Origin: Ambrosia x helenae
Lineage: Eukaryota; Streptophyta; Magnoliopsida; Asterales; Asteraceae
Direction: 5' to 3'
NCBI GenBank assembly: GCA_030844895.1
Contig: CM061231.1
Span: 34,295,149-34,359,148 of the forward strand
Length of the DNA: 64,000 bases
Notes under the pieces: model-generated
What the model was told of the DNA's origin: nothing
The model's database searches: none
The model's input: only the letters and a program-made list of their open reading frames with translations
Program-made: the position numbers and the translations under genes
Part shown: positions 1-12,367 of the stretch, piece by piece
Numbering within the stretch: position 1 is the stretch's first letter
Layout of the letters: each line of letters starts with the position of its first letter

Positions 1-408
1 TTAATACATAAATTAGGGATGTTTACGGTTCATTTCGGCCAGTTGTGTTGAGAATTTCACATCGAACCGTTGATTACAATCTGGAAAAAGACAAACCAAA
101 CCAGTTGGGTTGGTTGGGTCAGTCCGACTGGTTGGTTTTCATGTTGTTATGGTTCGCGTTTGATGGTTTAACGTTTTAGGCGAAAATAAATAAATAAATA
201 AATTAAAATCAAAGTTTTTATTAAGTGTTAGAAAAGAATATCAACTGGGGTTTACCCAATTCCAAGTTGTAAATTGTAAAGTGAACCAGAAACCATCAAA
301 TTGTTCATATACCAAAGCATGAACCATACTGTATGTATTTCACATATTTTAGCCGATTCAACTTTCTTCGGTTTCGATGGTTTATGAACTCATACTTTGA
401 ACGTTCAG
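1..408. other. Non-coding sequence upstream of RopGEF exon
   Basis: No gene is visible. The stretch is rich in GGTT/GGTTG words and has a short (AAAT)n run near 187-203. It ends in a splice-acceptor-like TTCAG at 404-408, directly before a recognisable exon, so it is most likely intron or intron-inserted repeat of the RopGEF gene that continues to the left of the window. Confidence 0.45.
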
Positions 409-669
409 GATATTGGAAAATCAATATTGGAGAGCTACTCAAGAGTTTTGGAGAGTTTAGCCTCTAACATCATGGCACGAATCGATGATTTACTTTACGT
501 CGATGATTTGACTACACAATCGTACAATATTCCATCACATGCGGGTGCAACCACCCACAAACGAGTCCCTATTTCTTGCATAACGTCTATAGAGATGCGG
601 GGACCCATGGTGACCTCGACATCGGTGAATAGGAAAGAGAACCGAAATCCAAACACGTTTCTAATATGA
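409..669 (+). CDS. RopGEF (PRONE domain) terminal exon, partial
   Basis: An 86-residue reading frame opens just after a TTCAG acceptor and ends at a TGA (667-669). Its first 38 residues (DIGKSILESYSRVLESL, then the motif ARIDDLLYVDDL) match what I know of the C-terminal end of the PRONE catalytic domain of plant RopGEFs, which activate ROP/RAC small GTPases at the plasma membrane. The remainder is a low-conservation tail, as in the family, where the C-terminus is variable and autoregulatory. Earlier PRONE exons are not in the window, so the gene either continues to the left or this is a detached exon. I see no disabling mutation in the exon itself. Family call is firm; whether the gene is functional cannot be judged here. 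Confidence 0.7.
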   Translation, partial: DIGKSILESYSRVLESLASNIMARIDDLLYVDDLTTQSYNIPSHAGATTHKRVPISCITSIEMRGPMVTSTSVNRKENRNPNTFLI

Positions 670-1235
670 TTATGATTTATTATGTTGTGTTAGGTTATGT
701 TGTGTATCAGTGTGTGTTCATTAGACTATGATAATACACAACAAAGTGAGGATTACTATCCCTCATAGTAGACTCATAGTGTTTAGGTTAGGGTTTATTG
801 ATATACAAATTGTACTTTGTGTTCTGTTTTTTTGCTAGGTTTATTGGGAAAAAAAGTTGTACTTTCTTCGCAAGGGGATAGTCAGATAGTCTAGTGGTGT
901 ATTATTTAATCAAGTGATTATGGGTTTAAATTCTACAAATAAGAGCTTAAGGGGGAGTGAAATAAGCTAGGGATTTGGGCCCCAACATTTTAATAAAATA
1001 CATATTAGTAATTTTAAGCTTTCGGCTTGTTGTCATTGAAGTTATGGACTATGATGTATAATTATGTATACACTCAAAAATCGTGTTGAAATCATCATAT
1101 TAAATAAAAAAATCTTTTACAAAAGGGCCCAGTATTATTATGTGCTTTAAGCCTTCGAGAAACCTGAGACTACCTTGCTACGGAGGGTAAGTGTGCTGAT
1201 CTTATACATGAATTTGTTATACATCATATACTTTT
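670..1235. other. Gene-free flank and start of duplicated segment A
   Basis: No coding sequence is visible. From 733 the sequence is the paralogue of 27668-28174. It ends in the 9-bp TATACTTTT (1227-1235), the left target-site duplication of the MITE that follows. Confidence 0.5.
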
Positions 1236-1700
1236 GGGGATTGGAATCAAATAGTCCTAACTTTACTGGGTTGGAAGGCAATAATCCCAACTTGAAAGTT
1301 AGAAATTAACAGTCCTAACTTGTCATGGATTTTATTGCATTGGACCAAAACTAACTGGGATTAACCTAATTAGTTTTCTGCTGACGTGGCTGCCCGCGTG
1401 GCGCATGACTTGGCAAAAACTGCCCAGTTTGCTATCACGTCAGCAGAAAAACTGCACAGTTGGCTATCACGTCAGAAGAATACTGGCCAATTGACTGCCA
1501 TATGTACAGATTTTGACACGTTATACGCCACATGGGCTGCCACGTCAGCAGAAAACTAACTAGGTTAACGCTAGTTAGTTTTGATCCAATAGAATAAAAT
1601 CCATGACAAGTTAGGCCTGTTAAATTCGAACTTTCAAGTTGGGATTATTGTATTCTAACTCAGCAAAATTAGAATTAGGATTACTTAATTTCAATTACCC
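1236..1700. mobile_element. Mutator-like MITE, copy in segment A
   Basis: A 465-bp element with imperfect terminal inverted repeats of roughly 180 bp: the left end opens GGGGATTGGAATCAAATAG and the right end closes TTTCAATTACCC, with inner arms around CATGGATTTTATT. In copy B the element is flanked by perfect 9-bp direct repeats TATACTTTT. Here the left repeat (1227-1235) is intact and the right one is split by the Helitron insertion (TA at 1701-1702, TACTTTT from 8151). Long TIRs and a 9-bp duplication are typical of Mutator-like elements. The middle is rich in TGACGTGG/CCACGTCA-type ACGT motifs. No coding capacity. Confidence 0.75.
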
Positions 1701-2607
1701 TATCTATCTATATAATAATTGAATACACTCGGGTCGAATGGAGGCCTTAGAGAGGGTCCTCATGGATCCAACCACGATATGGAGCTCCCAATTGAAGTCC
1801 ATATAAACCATTTTCAGAATTTTTTTTCATTCTCCACAAATCATTCTTCATTTCTCCATAACAAACCTTTCTATCCTCCTCCTTCATCTTTCATACTTTC
1901 TCGATTTTTCACAACTGATTCAAGGTAATCATCGATCCCTATTCTTCTAACATTGCTTAATATTATTGTGTTTTACTTATTTTTGTTAACACACTCGATG
2001 TTATACTGTTTATCATCTTGATGAAATATATGTATATGATTTTTCAGTTGATATTTTTGTTAACAAACTCGATGCTTTACTGTTAATTTTATGAATAAAT
2101 TACTCTTATCATTTGTTTAATCAAATGGTTTGACTTAATCGATTTTTTAATCTTTGACTATTTAATCAAATTCTGCAATGAAGATTTAATCGGTTTTTTA
2201 ATTTTTGTTTACAAAAATTAGTTTGACTATTTAATCGGTTTTCTTATAAAATACGATCCATATGAAGATTTAATCGGTTTTTTTGATCTTTGACTATTTA
2301 ATCAAATTCTTCAATAATATTATTATCAATGATTAAACACTGATACATTTAGAATGAAGTTTTAATCGTTTTTTTTATAAAATACGATTAGATGATTTAG
2401 AATGAAAATGGATAATTAACATTTAATCGTTTCAAGAAATTTATCAATTTGATGTATTCATTTGTGATTATTCTTTAGAAATACCAACTTTTTAAATCGG
2501 TATTGATAGATATACAGTGAATCGGATTTACCTTTAAACTGATTTAATCATTTTATGTTTTACTTATTTTAAAAATCAGGATCTCATCCGAACACACCAA
2601 CGTTATT

Positions 2608-2845
2608 ATGTCTTATCACAAAGGTTCTCAATTCTTCAACGTTCTGCATGACCCTTCGTCAACCGTGTTAGTATGATTTTTATTTTTATTTTTTTGTGTA
2701 AAAAATGCCTATTTCATTTTATAAAATGTTTTTTTTAATTTTTTTATACGTATCTTTCCAGACTGTGCCGAAGGCCATGAACAAATTTCTGTTATCTAAA
2801 AACATCATATGCAGTGACGTTACAGTTCCCACATACGAATTATGA
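2608..2845 (+). pseudogene. Captured B3-domain-like (REM-type?) gene fragment
   Basis: Inside the Helitron, a CAG acceptor (2577-2579) precedes an exon whose ATG (2608) opens 21 codons ending in STVL before a GTATG donor at 2671. A TTTCCAG acceptor at 2755-2761 leads to a second block starting TVPKAMNKFLLSKN and ending at TGA (2843-2845). The joined reading places FFNVL before VPKAMNKF, which resembles the start of plant B3 DNA-binding domains (FFKVL, then a hydrophobic-Pro-Lys motif). The region 1800-1925, pyrimidine-rich and ending AAG|GTAATC, could be its 5'UTR exon. The domain is cut off after about 45 residues, so this is a captured 5' fragment. Family assignment rests on a short motif and is tentative. 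Confidence 0.35.
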
Positions 2846-3748
2846 TTAGTCTTGATTGCAATTAATAAGATTTATTCATTTTTATTGTTATTTATTAAGA
2901 TGTTTAATATTATTTATTGACATTAATAAAAATTGACTGAATTTAATGTTATTTATTAAAAATTTTAATCTCATTTATTTATATTAATTTTTTTGAATTT
3001 ATATTTAATAAGATTTAATCATTTTTAATGTATTTTTAAAATGTTAGAATTAATGTTATTTATTGACATTAATAATAATTGACCGAATTAAAGGGATTTA
3101 TTACGAGTTTTTAATCTAATTTATTTATATTAATATTGCTACGAAATTACGTTTAATCTATCTTTATGAAATTATGTTTAATATTATTTATATTACTATT
3201 TGTTCGAATTATTATTGTTCTTGCCTGCAATTAATAGGATTTATTCATTTTTAATGATATTTATTATGAGTTTTAATGACATTAATAATAATTGACCGAA
3301 TTTAACGTTATATATTACGATTTTTAAGCTCATTTATTTATTATTGACCGAATTAACCCAATTAATTTAAGAATATATCACTAATACTAATACTAATATT
3401 ATGATTTTTAATTTTAATCTTATTTATTTCTTATTGACAGAATTAAATTACGAATATATTACTAATAGTGAAACTAATATTACGATTTTTAAATTTAATG
3501 TCATTTATATCTTATTGACCGAATTAAAATTTTCTATTACCCTTTTTACGAATATATTACTAATACTAATTGACATTAATAATAATTGACCAAATTGAAT
3601 GTTATTTATTACGATTTTTTAATCTCATTTATTTATAATAATATTACTACGAAATTTTGTTTAATATGTTTTTATGAATTATTATTGGTCTTGCCTGCAA
3701 TTAATAGGATTTATTCATTTTTAATGTTATTTATTATGAGTTTTAATG

Positions 3749-3792
<44 letters not shown>

Positions 3793-5285
3793 TGACCGAA
3801 TTTAATGTTATATATTACGATTTTTAAGATCATTTATTTATTATTGACTGAATTAAATTACGAATATATTACTAATACTAAAACTGATATTACGATTTTT
3901 AATTTTAATCCTTTTTATATCTTATTGACCGAATTAAAATTTTCTATTACTATTTTTATGAATATATTACTAATACTAATTGACATTAATAATAATTGTC
4001 CGAATTGAATGCTATTTATTATGATTTTTAATCTTATTTATTTATATTAATATTACTACAAAATTATGTTTAATCTATCTTTATGAATTATTATTGGTCT
4101 TACCTGCAATTAATAGGATTTATTCATTTTTAATGTTATTTATTATGAGTTTTAATGACATTAATAATAATTGACCAAATTTAATGTTATATATTACGAT
4201 TTTTAAGATCATTTATTTAGTGGTTCCTATCATGGGGGGAGGTCACATGTTCGATCCATGCATACCACAAAAAATTCCCCGTGACGGTTTGAGCTCAGGC
4301 AAGGAGGACATCGGTGCGTGGGTAGGGATTCGAACTTGGGACCAATAGGTTAGGGTTGTATAAGGATTTCCATTGATCTAAACCTTTCAAAAAAAATATT
4401 GGTCTTGCCTGCAATTAATAGGATTTATTCATTTTTTAATGATATTTTTTTATGAGTTTTAATGACATTAATAATAATTGACCGAATTTAAAGTTACATA
4501 TTACGATTTTTGAGCTCATTTATTTATTATTGACCGAATTGACCGAATTAATTTATGAATATAATACTAATACTAATACTAATATTATGATTTTAAATTT
4601 TAATCTCATTTATTTCTTATTGACCGAATTAAATTATGAATATATTACTAATACGAAAACTAATATTACAATTTTTAATTTTAATCCCATTTATATCTTA
4701 TTGATCGAATTAAAATTTTGTATTACTATTTTTATGAATATATTACTAATTACTAATAATTACTAATACTAATTAATATTAATGCTAATATTACGATTTT
4801 AGTTTTACTATTCGTAAAAATTCGTATTGTTGACCGAATATATTACTAATACCAATTGACATTAATAATAATTGATTGAATTGAATGTTATTTATTATGA
4901 TTTTTTAATCTCATTTATTTATATTAATATTAATACAAAATTATGTTTAATTTATCTTTATGAATTATTATTGGTCTTGCCTGCAATTAATAGGATTTAT
5001 TCATTTTTACTGTTATTTATTATGAGTTTTAATGACATTAATAATAATTGACCAAATTTAATGTTATATAGGACGATTTTTAAGTTTATTTATTTATTAT
5101 TCACCGAATTGATCGAACTAAATTACGAATATATTACTAATACTAAAACTAATATTACGATTTTTAATTTTAATCCCATATATATCTTATTGACCGTATT
5201 AAAATTTTCTATTACTATTTTTACGAATATATTACTAATTACTAATAATTACTGATACTAACTAATAGTAATACTAATATTACGT
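2846..5285. repeat. AT-rich degenerate tandem array inside the Helitron
   Basis: At least five unequal repeat units share the word TTGCCTGCAATTAATAGG (occurrences begin near 3221, 3691, 4100, 4405 and 4977; a diverged one lies near 2846). Units run about 300-570 bp and contain recurring phrases ATTGACCGAATTAA and ATATTACTAATACTAA. The open frames here (for example 3401-3589, 3805-4008, 4530-4766, 5061-5255) are the same AT-rich phrase read repeatedly and are not genes. An (AAT)n microsatellite lies at 3752-3792. Confidence 0.75.
4219..4397 (+). mobile_element. Possible 5'-truncated SINE in the tandem array
   Basis: A GC-richer 180-bp block interrupts the AT-rich repeats. It has a Pol III B-box-like TGTTCGATCC near 4248, further words typical of plant SINEs (GGGATTCGAAC), and a short A-run at its right end (4389-4396). 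I could not define target duplications because both flanks are degenerate repeats, so SINE identity is inferred from internal signals only. Confidence 0.4.
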
Positions 5286-8120
5286 GCAGAAATTGTTTCG
5301 CAAGTCGTTAGGTTTGTTAGTTGCATATTCAACATTTATGTTTACAATATTCTTATTTTATATTTAGTTACACATTCTTAATTTTCTATACATAATGCTT
5401 TTGTAAAGATTTACTGTGATTTGATGACCTGATTTGCTTCAATCAGAAGATACTTCCATTGGCGAATATTGTATCTTCAAATGGTGTTCAATCCAGCACA
5501 AAATGTTTGTTACTAAGACTGCACCACAAGATGTCATTGATTTTGAAATTTAAATTATGATTTTGATGTTATTTATGAAGAGTTTTAATGTTATTTATGA
5601 TGATTTTAATGTCATTGATTTGAATAATTGATTATGATTTGGTTATTATTTTTTAAGATTTTTAATCTTATTTATTGATATTACTAATATTTCGAAATTC
5701 ATTTTAATATTGTTGATCGACTTTAATTATGATATTACAACTTTCTTTAATCAATTGTCATGAAATAATATTCTTTTAAACATATACGACTTTCTTTCAA
5801 ACATTTATTTAAATCTATTTAACAATGTTAAATCTATTTAACAGTTTATAATTTAAATATAATCTAAAGATAACAATGTACATTTATTTTCCTACACTTT
5901 TATAATTCTTTTAATAATAAATATAATTTAAATATATTTAACAGTTTCCTAAAATATATAATATATTCAAAATAATGTTCAATGCTATTACTAATATTAC
6001 GACCTTAATTTTAATATTATTGACCGAATCTGAGTAAAAAAAATTTATGTTTTTATTAAATTGATAGAAGTCAATTCTTTGTCTATATGTCTTTAAGTTT
6101 GATTGTGCTAATTTCAAACGTCGTTGACCAATTCACGTCAATTATCAATCCTTCCATTTTTTATAATTCAAAGACTTTCGTTTAATCAATTTTCATAAAA
6201 CGATATTCTTTTAAAAATATACGATTTTTCTTTAAACATTTATTTAACAGTTTATAATTTAAATATAATCCGAAGATAGGGGTGTACATTTATTTTCCTA
6301 CACTTTTATTATTCTTTTAATAATAAATATAATTTAAATATATTTAACAGTTTCCTAAAATATATAATGTATTCAAGATAATTTTCAATGCTATTACTAA
6401 TATTACGACCTTAATTCTAATATTTTTGACCCAATCTAAGTAAAAACTTTTTACGTTTTTGTTAATTTGATGGAGGTCAATTCTTTGACTTTATGTCTTT
6501 GAGTTTGATTGTGCTAATTTTAAGCGTTGTTAACCAATTCACGTCAATTACGAATCCTTCCATTTTTTTTATAATTCAAATATATAAATAAATATTCCTA
6601 CTTGATCACGTCAATCGAGGCACAATATTTTCGATTTTGCGGAATTGTTCGAGACACAACAATACTAAATAAACCTTAACAAATAATAAAATCATTTAAT
6701 CGTCATACCAATTTTAACAACGAATTTAAATGATAATATAAATTTTCAAAATGTTATTTTCTGTTAAAGAATTATATTACTTCAATCACAACTAATAATG
6801 ATTACTAAATATGTCAATAATAATTTGTATATAATGGGTAAGACAATTTGAGACGCGGATGATTTTAATGTCATTTATTTGAGTGATTGATTATGATTTT
6901 GATGTTATTTATTAAGATTTTTAATCGTATTTATTGATGTTACTAATATTACGAATTTCATTTTAACATTGTTGACCGACTTTCATTTTAATATTACGAC
7001 TTTCCTTTAATCAATTGTCACTAAACGATAATCATCATCTTGATTTCAATAAGTGTGCTAATTTTAATATGTCAATAATAATTTGTATATAATGGGTAAG
7101 GCAATTTCAGACGCATATTATTTTAATGGCATTGATTTGAATGATTGATTATGATTTTGATGTTATTTATTAAGATTTTTAATTGTTAAGTGCAATATTT
7201 ACATAGTTTAAATAATGACGTTTTTTGGCGGCATGTTGTAACATGTCAAAAGTTACCTAAAGTGTATGTACAATGGGTCCTTTTGGCTACATGTTGAAAT
7301 GGGTTTGGGGTTGATCCTTTTGGTATTTATTTTTTTTAATAAAATATAGGAAATTTATATTACAGCATGTGACATTGGGCCCATTTTCTTATTTGTTGTT
7401 TTTTAGCTATGTAATCGGTTTGAACCATTGGAGAGATAACATGTAAAATTTAAGCTACCCATTCAAGTAAGTGGGTTAAGGATTGTTTCTTAATTTACTT
7501 ATCATCGTATCCATATCTTTACAACAACTATATTTTATGTGGAACACAAATATGGAATACAATGGTGGAGGTTTTCATAAATTATTGGAAATGAGCTGCA
7601 CTCCGAGGATCGTGATGACAATGATAACAACTTCGAAGGTGAAAATCAGCTATCAATAAGCAAGACTTGGAAGATTTTGATTGAAGTAATGAAAATGGAC
7701 CATTGGTTGAAGTTCGTTAAGCCCCAACTAATTGATAAGTGTTCTATGCTTAAGCTTAGTTATGATTAGAATATAGATATTACCCAAATGATGTAATGTG
7801 TAATATTGGTTGAAGTTCGTTAAGCCCCAACTAAATGATAAGTGTTCTATGCTTAAGCTTAGTTATGATTAGAATATAGATATTACCCAAATGATGTAAT
7901 GTGTGATATTGTGATAGTATGCTATGTAGTTTGCAGTTGTCAAATTAAACTTTACTTACTCGATATATTCATCATTTCGTTACATTAAACTGTTAGATGA
8001 CATTTTGCATTTAACATCAAAATTCATACATATTGTCTCATCAAACATTTAGTAACCAAATCAAATTGCATAATACAATTCTTATTTTCCTACTTTTTTT
8101 TTCATTTTACTTTCGGCTAA
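5286..8120. other. Remaining Helitron interior, no confident gene
   Basis: AT-rich sequence with degenerate direct repeats: a block ending AATGCTATTACTAATATTACG recurs near 5981 and 6387, and related text appears near 6990. A clean 103-bp tandem duplication lies at 7704-7806/7807-7909. Short exon-like pieces occur around 5287-5320 and 7600-7770 (the latter can be read as an acidic stretch with DRDDNDNN), but no family is recognisable. Confidence 0.45.
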
Positions 8121-8427
8121 ACCGTGGGTCCCCACGGGACTCTAACATAGTACTTTTATATGTCATTACAATTTACAATTATTCATTACAATTTACAATT
8201 ATTCATATACTTTTAATTTAATATAGGTAAATGTGCCCCACTATTGTTAGGTAAACTCACGTAAATTAAATGTCATTACAATTATTCATATACTTTTGAT
8301 TTAGTTTATTTTAGGTAAACTCCTCCATCAATTTGTTAATACAGATGATATTTTTATACGTTTCATTCATTTATGGTTTTTAACCAAAAAAAAAAAAAAA
8401 AAAGACTAAAAGACCACAACACATTTA

Positions 8428-8761
8428 GGTCATGAGTAGTGGGCGTCATGGGGGGCGTTTTGAATATTTTATTCCCCTATAGCACCCTGAACACCGCCTC
8501 CTTGTTATGTGGCGTTTTGGATGGGGGGCGTTTTGTGGATAACGAGCGCTATGCTCTGATTAATGATTTTATTATTATTTGTATATTATTTTTTTAATTA
8601 ATTTCCACACCCTCTTCCCACTACACCCTTCCCACTACAATAATTACCCAATCATTTATAACCCCCCTTCCCACTACACCATCTTTTCCATAACCCCCCC
8701 CCCCCCCTTTATTAGTTTTTAATATTTTAATACCCATAACCCTCCACCACTACACATACAC
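8428..8761. mobile_element. PIF/Harbinger-like MITE
   Basis: A 334-bp insertion absent from the paralogue at 29247-29249. It is flanked on both sides by TTA (8425-8427 and 8762-8764), with one TTA in the empty site. The ends are imperfectly inverted (GGTCATGAGTAGTGG versus, on the other strand, GTGTATGTGTAGTGG). A 3-bp TTA duplication fits PIF/Harbinger (Tourist-type). No coding capacity. Confidence 0.65.
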
Positions 8762-9003
8762 TTAGAGGAAAATCCTTGCATGTCATTACTGTATTTTTAT
8801 ATTATGTGAGTGAGGTTTCATATTTTAAAAAATAGTTTGATGGGTTGTGAGTAGTGGAGAAAAAAAGTTATCTGTATATCTGTGGGGGCACAACTCATCT
8901 CTATATATATTTTAATATTTTAAAAATGGTTGTAAGTGGAAGAGAAAGAAAAAAAAATATTATTTAGGGTGGTGATATTTAAACCCCCCAGCTTCTATTT
9001 AAA

Positions 9004-9051
9004 CCCCCTCCAAGCGCCTCGCTTAGGCCTAAGCGAGGCGCTTGGAGGGGG
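9004..9051. repeat. 48-bp perfect palindrome, left end of TIR element
   Basis: A perfect palindrome lies 37 bp inside the left end. Its arms run CCCCCTCCAAGCGCCTCGCT and meet at AGGCCT. The core GCGCCTCGCTT recurs as inverted pairs at the right end (22676-22719, 22768-22805) and in the central hairpin, so it is a candidate transposase-binding or cruciform-forming site. Confidence 0.85.
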
Positions 9052-12000
9052 TAATTTATTTTGGTAGTTTTTTGATGTTTTGAGTTGTTTTTTTTTTAAT
9101 TTAATAATTATAAAAAGTTAAAAAAAAATTAAAAAACAAAGTAATAACCCTCAACATTGTCAATGACTTAAACAAAGTAATAACCCTCAACATTGTCAAT
9201 GACTTAAACTTGACATCATCAAAGGATATGTGTAAATTAGGTGTATGTCATCTTGATCAAAGTAGTCGTCTGATAACAACTGAAAAGTAGCCGGTGCAAG
9301 TTATGTTGTAGCTTCCAAAACACGACGTCATTGTAGCTCATATGTTATTATCTCTTCTCTTATTCTTTGTTTCTCTAGTTCTCGATGGATTATTGCTCTC
9401 ATATCATGGATCAGAGAGATTTAAGCTAATTAAACTCATATCTCAAGCCGGTGCAAGTTATGTTGTAGCATCCTTGATCATCTTCTTGTAATTACTTTTC
9501 AGTTGTTATCCGAGAGATAGCGGTCAACGATGAAGACAACCTGAAAGTGGATACCATGGATCAGAGAGATTCAAGCTAATTAAACTCATATCTCAAGCCG
9601 GTGCAAGTTATGTTGTAGCAGTCAAGGTAGATCGTGGAAATCAATTACAGTTATTTGGAATGTTTCTGATCATTACAGTAACGAAATCATTCTCACATGA
9701 ATATCCTTTGAAATCAATGGGAAGATAGATAAACAATCCTCATCCACAATGTTCTTACCTATAGCTACCAACGATGATTGCCAGTGAGATTGATAACTGG
9801 ACAGGTTAGCCAGGTGTTTGTCAAAAAGGTAGAGCACACCACTAGAGCAAAAAGTTGTGTGTATTAGCAAAAAGTTGTCAAAAAACCTGCGTAAAGGACT
9901 AAAGCCACATATCTTGCCATTAATACCAACTGAATTTTACTTGCTTGCATGAAAAGTTCATTGTACGATGTCTTTTTCAGAGGACCTCAACTCTTGAGAT
10001 GTTGCAGGTGTTTGAAAAGTTTGAACTGAAATTGAACTTTTCATGCAAGCAAGTAAAATTCAGTTGTTTTAACTAATTTCATAGTCTTGATACTTTTAAC
10101 AATCGGATCGGCGCTAAACAATAGAAAGTAATTACAAATATTGCTAGAGGGTCACTATTCATATATAAAGAACATTAATCGGTTTCATCTTTGTTTTCTT
10201 GAGTTCAACTTTCCATGATCTACCTTTATCATCTCAGAGAGATATCTGTCAACGATGGAAGGGAACCCGAAACAATAAAAAGTAATTACAAAGAAGATGA
10301 TCAAAGATGCTACAACATAACTTGCACCGGCTTGAGATATGAGTTTAATTAGCTTGAATCTCTCTGATCCATGGTATCCGGTTGTTTTCAGGTTGTCTTC
10401 ATCGTTGACCGCTATCTCTCGGATAACAACTGAAAAGTTGTCTCATTAATTCCAATTCTAATTCCACCGGTGCAATCAGAATCTGAAAAGAAGCTATCAT
10501 CTCAGAGAGATATCTGTCAACGATGATGGCGCAGAGGTTAGCGGTAACTTTAAATTTTGAATGATCGTCGGTTTGCTCTCTATATACCAATCAACAGTAG
10601 CGATCAGAGAAAGATTTAGTTGAAAGTGGATACAATGGATCAGAGAGATTTAAGCTAATTAAACTCATATCTCAAGCCGGTGCAAGTTATGAAATGACAC
10701 ATGCAGAATGTAATGTCATGCACAATGTGATTTGTATTAATGGCAAAGTGATTTGTAAGGGAAGAAGAAGAGAATGTTATATATGTTTACCTTCCCATGG
10801 AAACTCTGAAGACCTTAACGGAGGTTTGCTAGAGGGTCATTGGTCTTCAGAGTTTCCAACCCCTAATACATTCATCAAAGTATATTCATGTGAGAATGAT
10901 TTTGTACAAGATTCATATGCTTGAGATATGAGTTTAATTAGCTTAAATCTCTCTGATCCATGATATGAGAGCATAAGAGAAGAGATAATAACATATGAGC
11001 TTCAACATAACTTGCACCGACTTGAGATATGAGTTTACAGGTAAAGAGATGAAAACCACTACTAGGGTTCTTTTCAGTGAAGGCTGCGAAAAGCATGCAG
11101 CGGATGATTGCCAATGAGATTGATAACTGGACAGGTTAGCCAGGTGTTTGTCAAAAAGGTAGAGCACACCACTAGAGTAAAAAGTTGTGTGTATGAATAG
11201 TGACCCTCTGGCAAACCTGCCATTAATCGGTTTTATTTAGCGTAAAAAGTTCATTGTACATATACCTCCTTATTTAAAAACAAATCACATCATTGTAGAG
11301 GTTACTAGGTTACTCATTACCGTTGGACGTTGAAGGTAAACATGGACAGTGAGAAGTGAGATTGATAACTTCTTTATGGAAGTTGCTAAAATAGTTAAAC
11401 AAAAGCTGAAATTGAACAGTTATTTGGCAACATACTTGAAATCAATGGGAAGATAAACAATCCTCATCCACAATGTTCTTACCTATGAGTTTAATTAGCT
11501 TGAATCTCTCTGATCCATGGTATCCACTTTCAGAATCTGAAGAGAAGCTATCATCTCAGAGAGATATCTGTTAAGTAATTACAAGAAGATGATCAAAGAT
11601 GCTACAACATAACTTGCACCGGCTTGAGATATGAGTTTAATTAGCTTGAATCTCTCTGATCCATGGTATCCACTTTCAGGCTGTCTTCATCGTTGACCGA
11701 TATCTCTCGGATAACAACTGAAAAGTTGTTTCATTAATCTATAAATAAATCCTTACAAAATATTTTTAAATTAAATCTTTGAGCATACCACACTTAGAGG
11801 GTCACTATTCATACATAAAGAGTATAATCGTGATGTGATGGATTTTTATATCTGCAACTTAGTTCCTTTTTACCTGGTTGCAAAGGAACTTCAGGTCAGC
11901 CAGACCTTTGTCAAAAGCAAGTGTGAAGATCAAGATCAAGAAGAACAGTACGGTCAACGATGAAGGTGTGTTGTATGTATAAAATTGTGAATAATTGTTG

Positions 12001-12089
12001 TGTGTTCGGTGCAGTCGACGAACATCATTCAAAATTTCAACTTCCCGTTCAGGTGCTTAAGTCCACCTTGAAGACTGGATACCATGGAT

Positions 12090-12126
12090 CAAAGAGATTC
12101 AAGCTAATCAAACTCATATCTCAAGT
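12090..12126 (+). pseudogene. BRCT-like captured exon fragment (one of about ten)
   Basis: The recurrent module, best read in-frame as GYHGSERFKLIKLISQ followed elsewhere by AGASYVVA, resembles the beginning of a plant BRCT domain (G-[YF]-x-G-S-E-R, hydrophobic helix, then GA-x-Y). BRCT domains bind phosphopeptides in DNA-damage and chromatin proteins. Only about 25 residues are present, in several partly diverged copies (e.g. SKRFKLIKLISQ here). I infer that it was captured from a host gene and then multiplied inside the element. The family call rests on a short motif. Confidence 0.35.
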
Positions 12127-12367
12127 TGGTCTAACAACTGAATTTGACTTGCTTGCATAGGAATCTTGTACGAAATTATACAGTTATTTGGAATGTTCCT
12201 GATCATTATAGTGAGATTGATAACTTCTCTATGGAAGCAACAAATTCAAAACAGAGGTAGGTTTGCCAGAGGGTCATTATTCATACATAAAAGATCAAGA
12301 AGAACAGTACGGTCAACGATGAAGGTGTGTTGTATGTATAAAATTGTGAATAATTGTGAGAGTCGAT

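Larger units (their letters stand above)
1703..8150 (+). mobile_element. Helitron-like element with captured gene sequence
   Basis: The insertion is defined by comparison with the uninterrupted paralogue at 28672-28680. It sits exactly between A (1702) and T (8151), begins with TC (TCTATCTATATAATAATTG) and ends ATAG just before the host T. A short hairpin, CCGTGG with loop GTCC and CCACGG (8122-8137), lies 13 nt before the 3' end. A-T insertion without target duplication, a 5' TC and a subterminal 3' hairpin are Helitron hallmarks; the canonical CTAG end appears mutated to ATAG. No Rep/helicase frame is visible, so the element is non-autonomous. It carries a possible B3-domain gene 5' end and about 2.4 kb of AT-rich tandem repeats. 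Confidence 0.75.

Noticed and set aside
2846..5285. Several short frames with similar proteins rich in Asn, Ile and Thr
   Set aside because: They are translations of an AT-rich tandem DNA repeat, with no start context, domains or codon bias.
2846..5285. Regularly spaced repeats as a possible CRISPR array
   Set aside because: Plant nuclear context; units are hundreds of bp, degenerate and unequal, with no repeat-spacer pattern or cas genes.
10399..10590. 63-codon frame beginning MVYREQTDDHSKFKV (and the related 14462-14683)
   Set aside because: Made by joining shuffled modules in different orders in each copy, so not a conserved gene, although individual modules may derive from genes.
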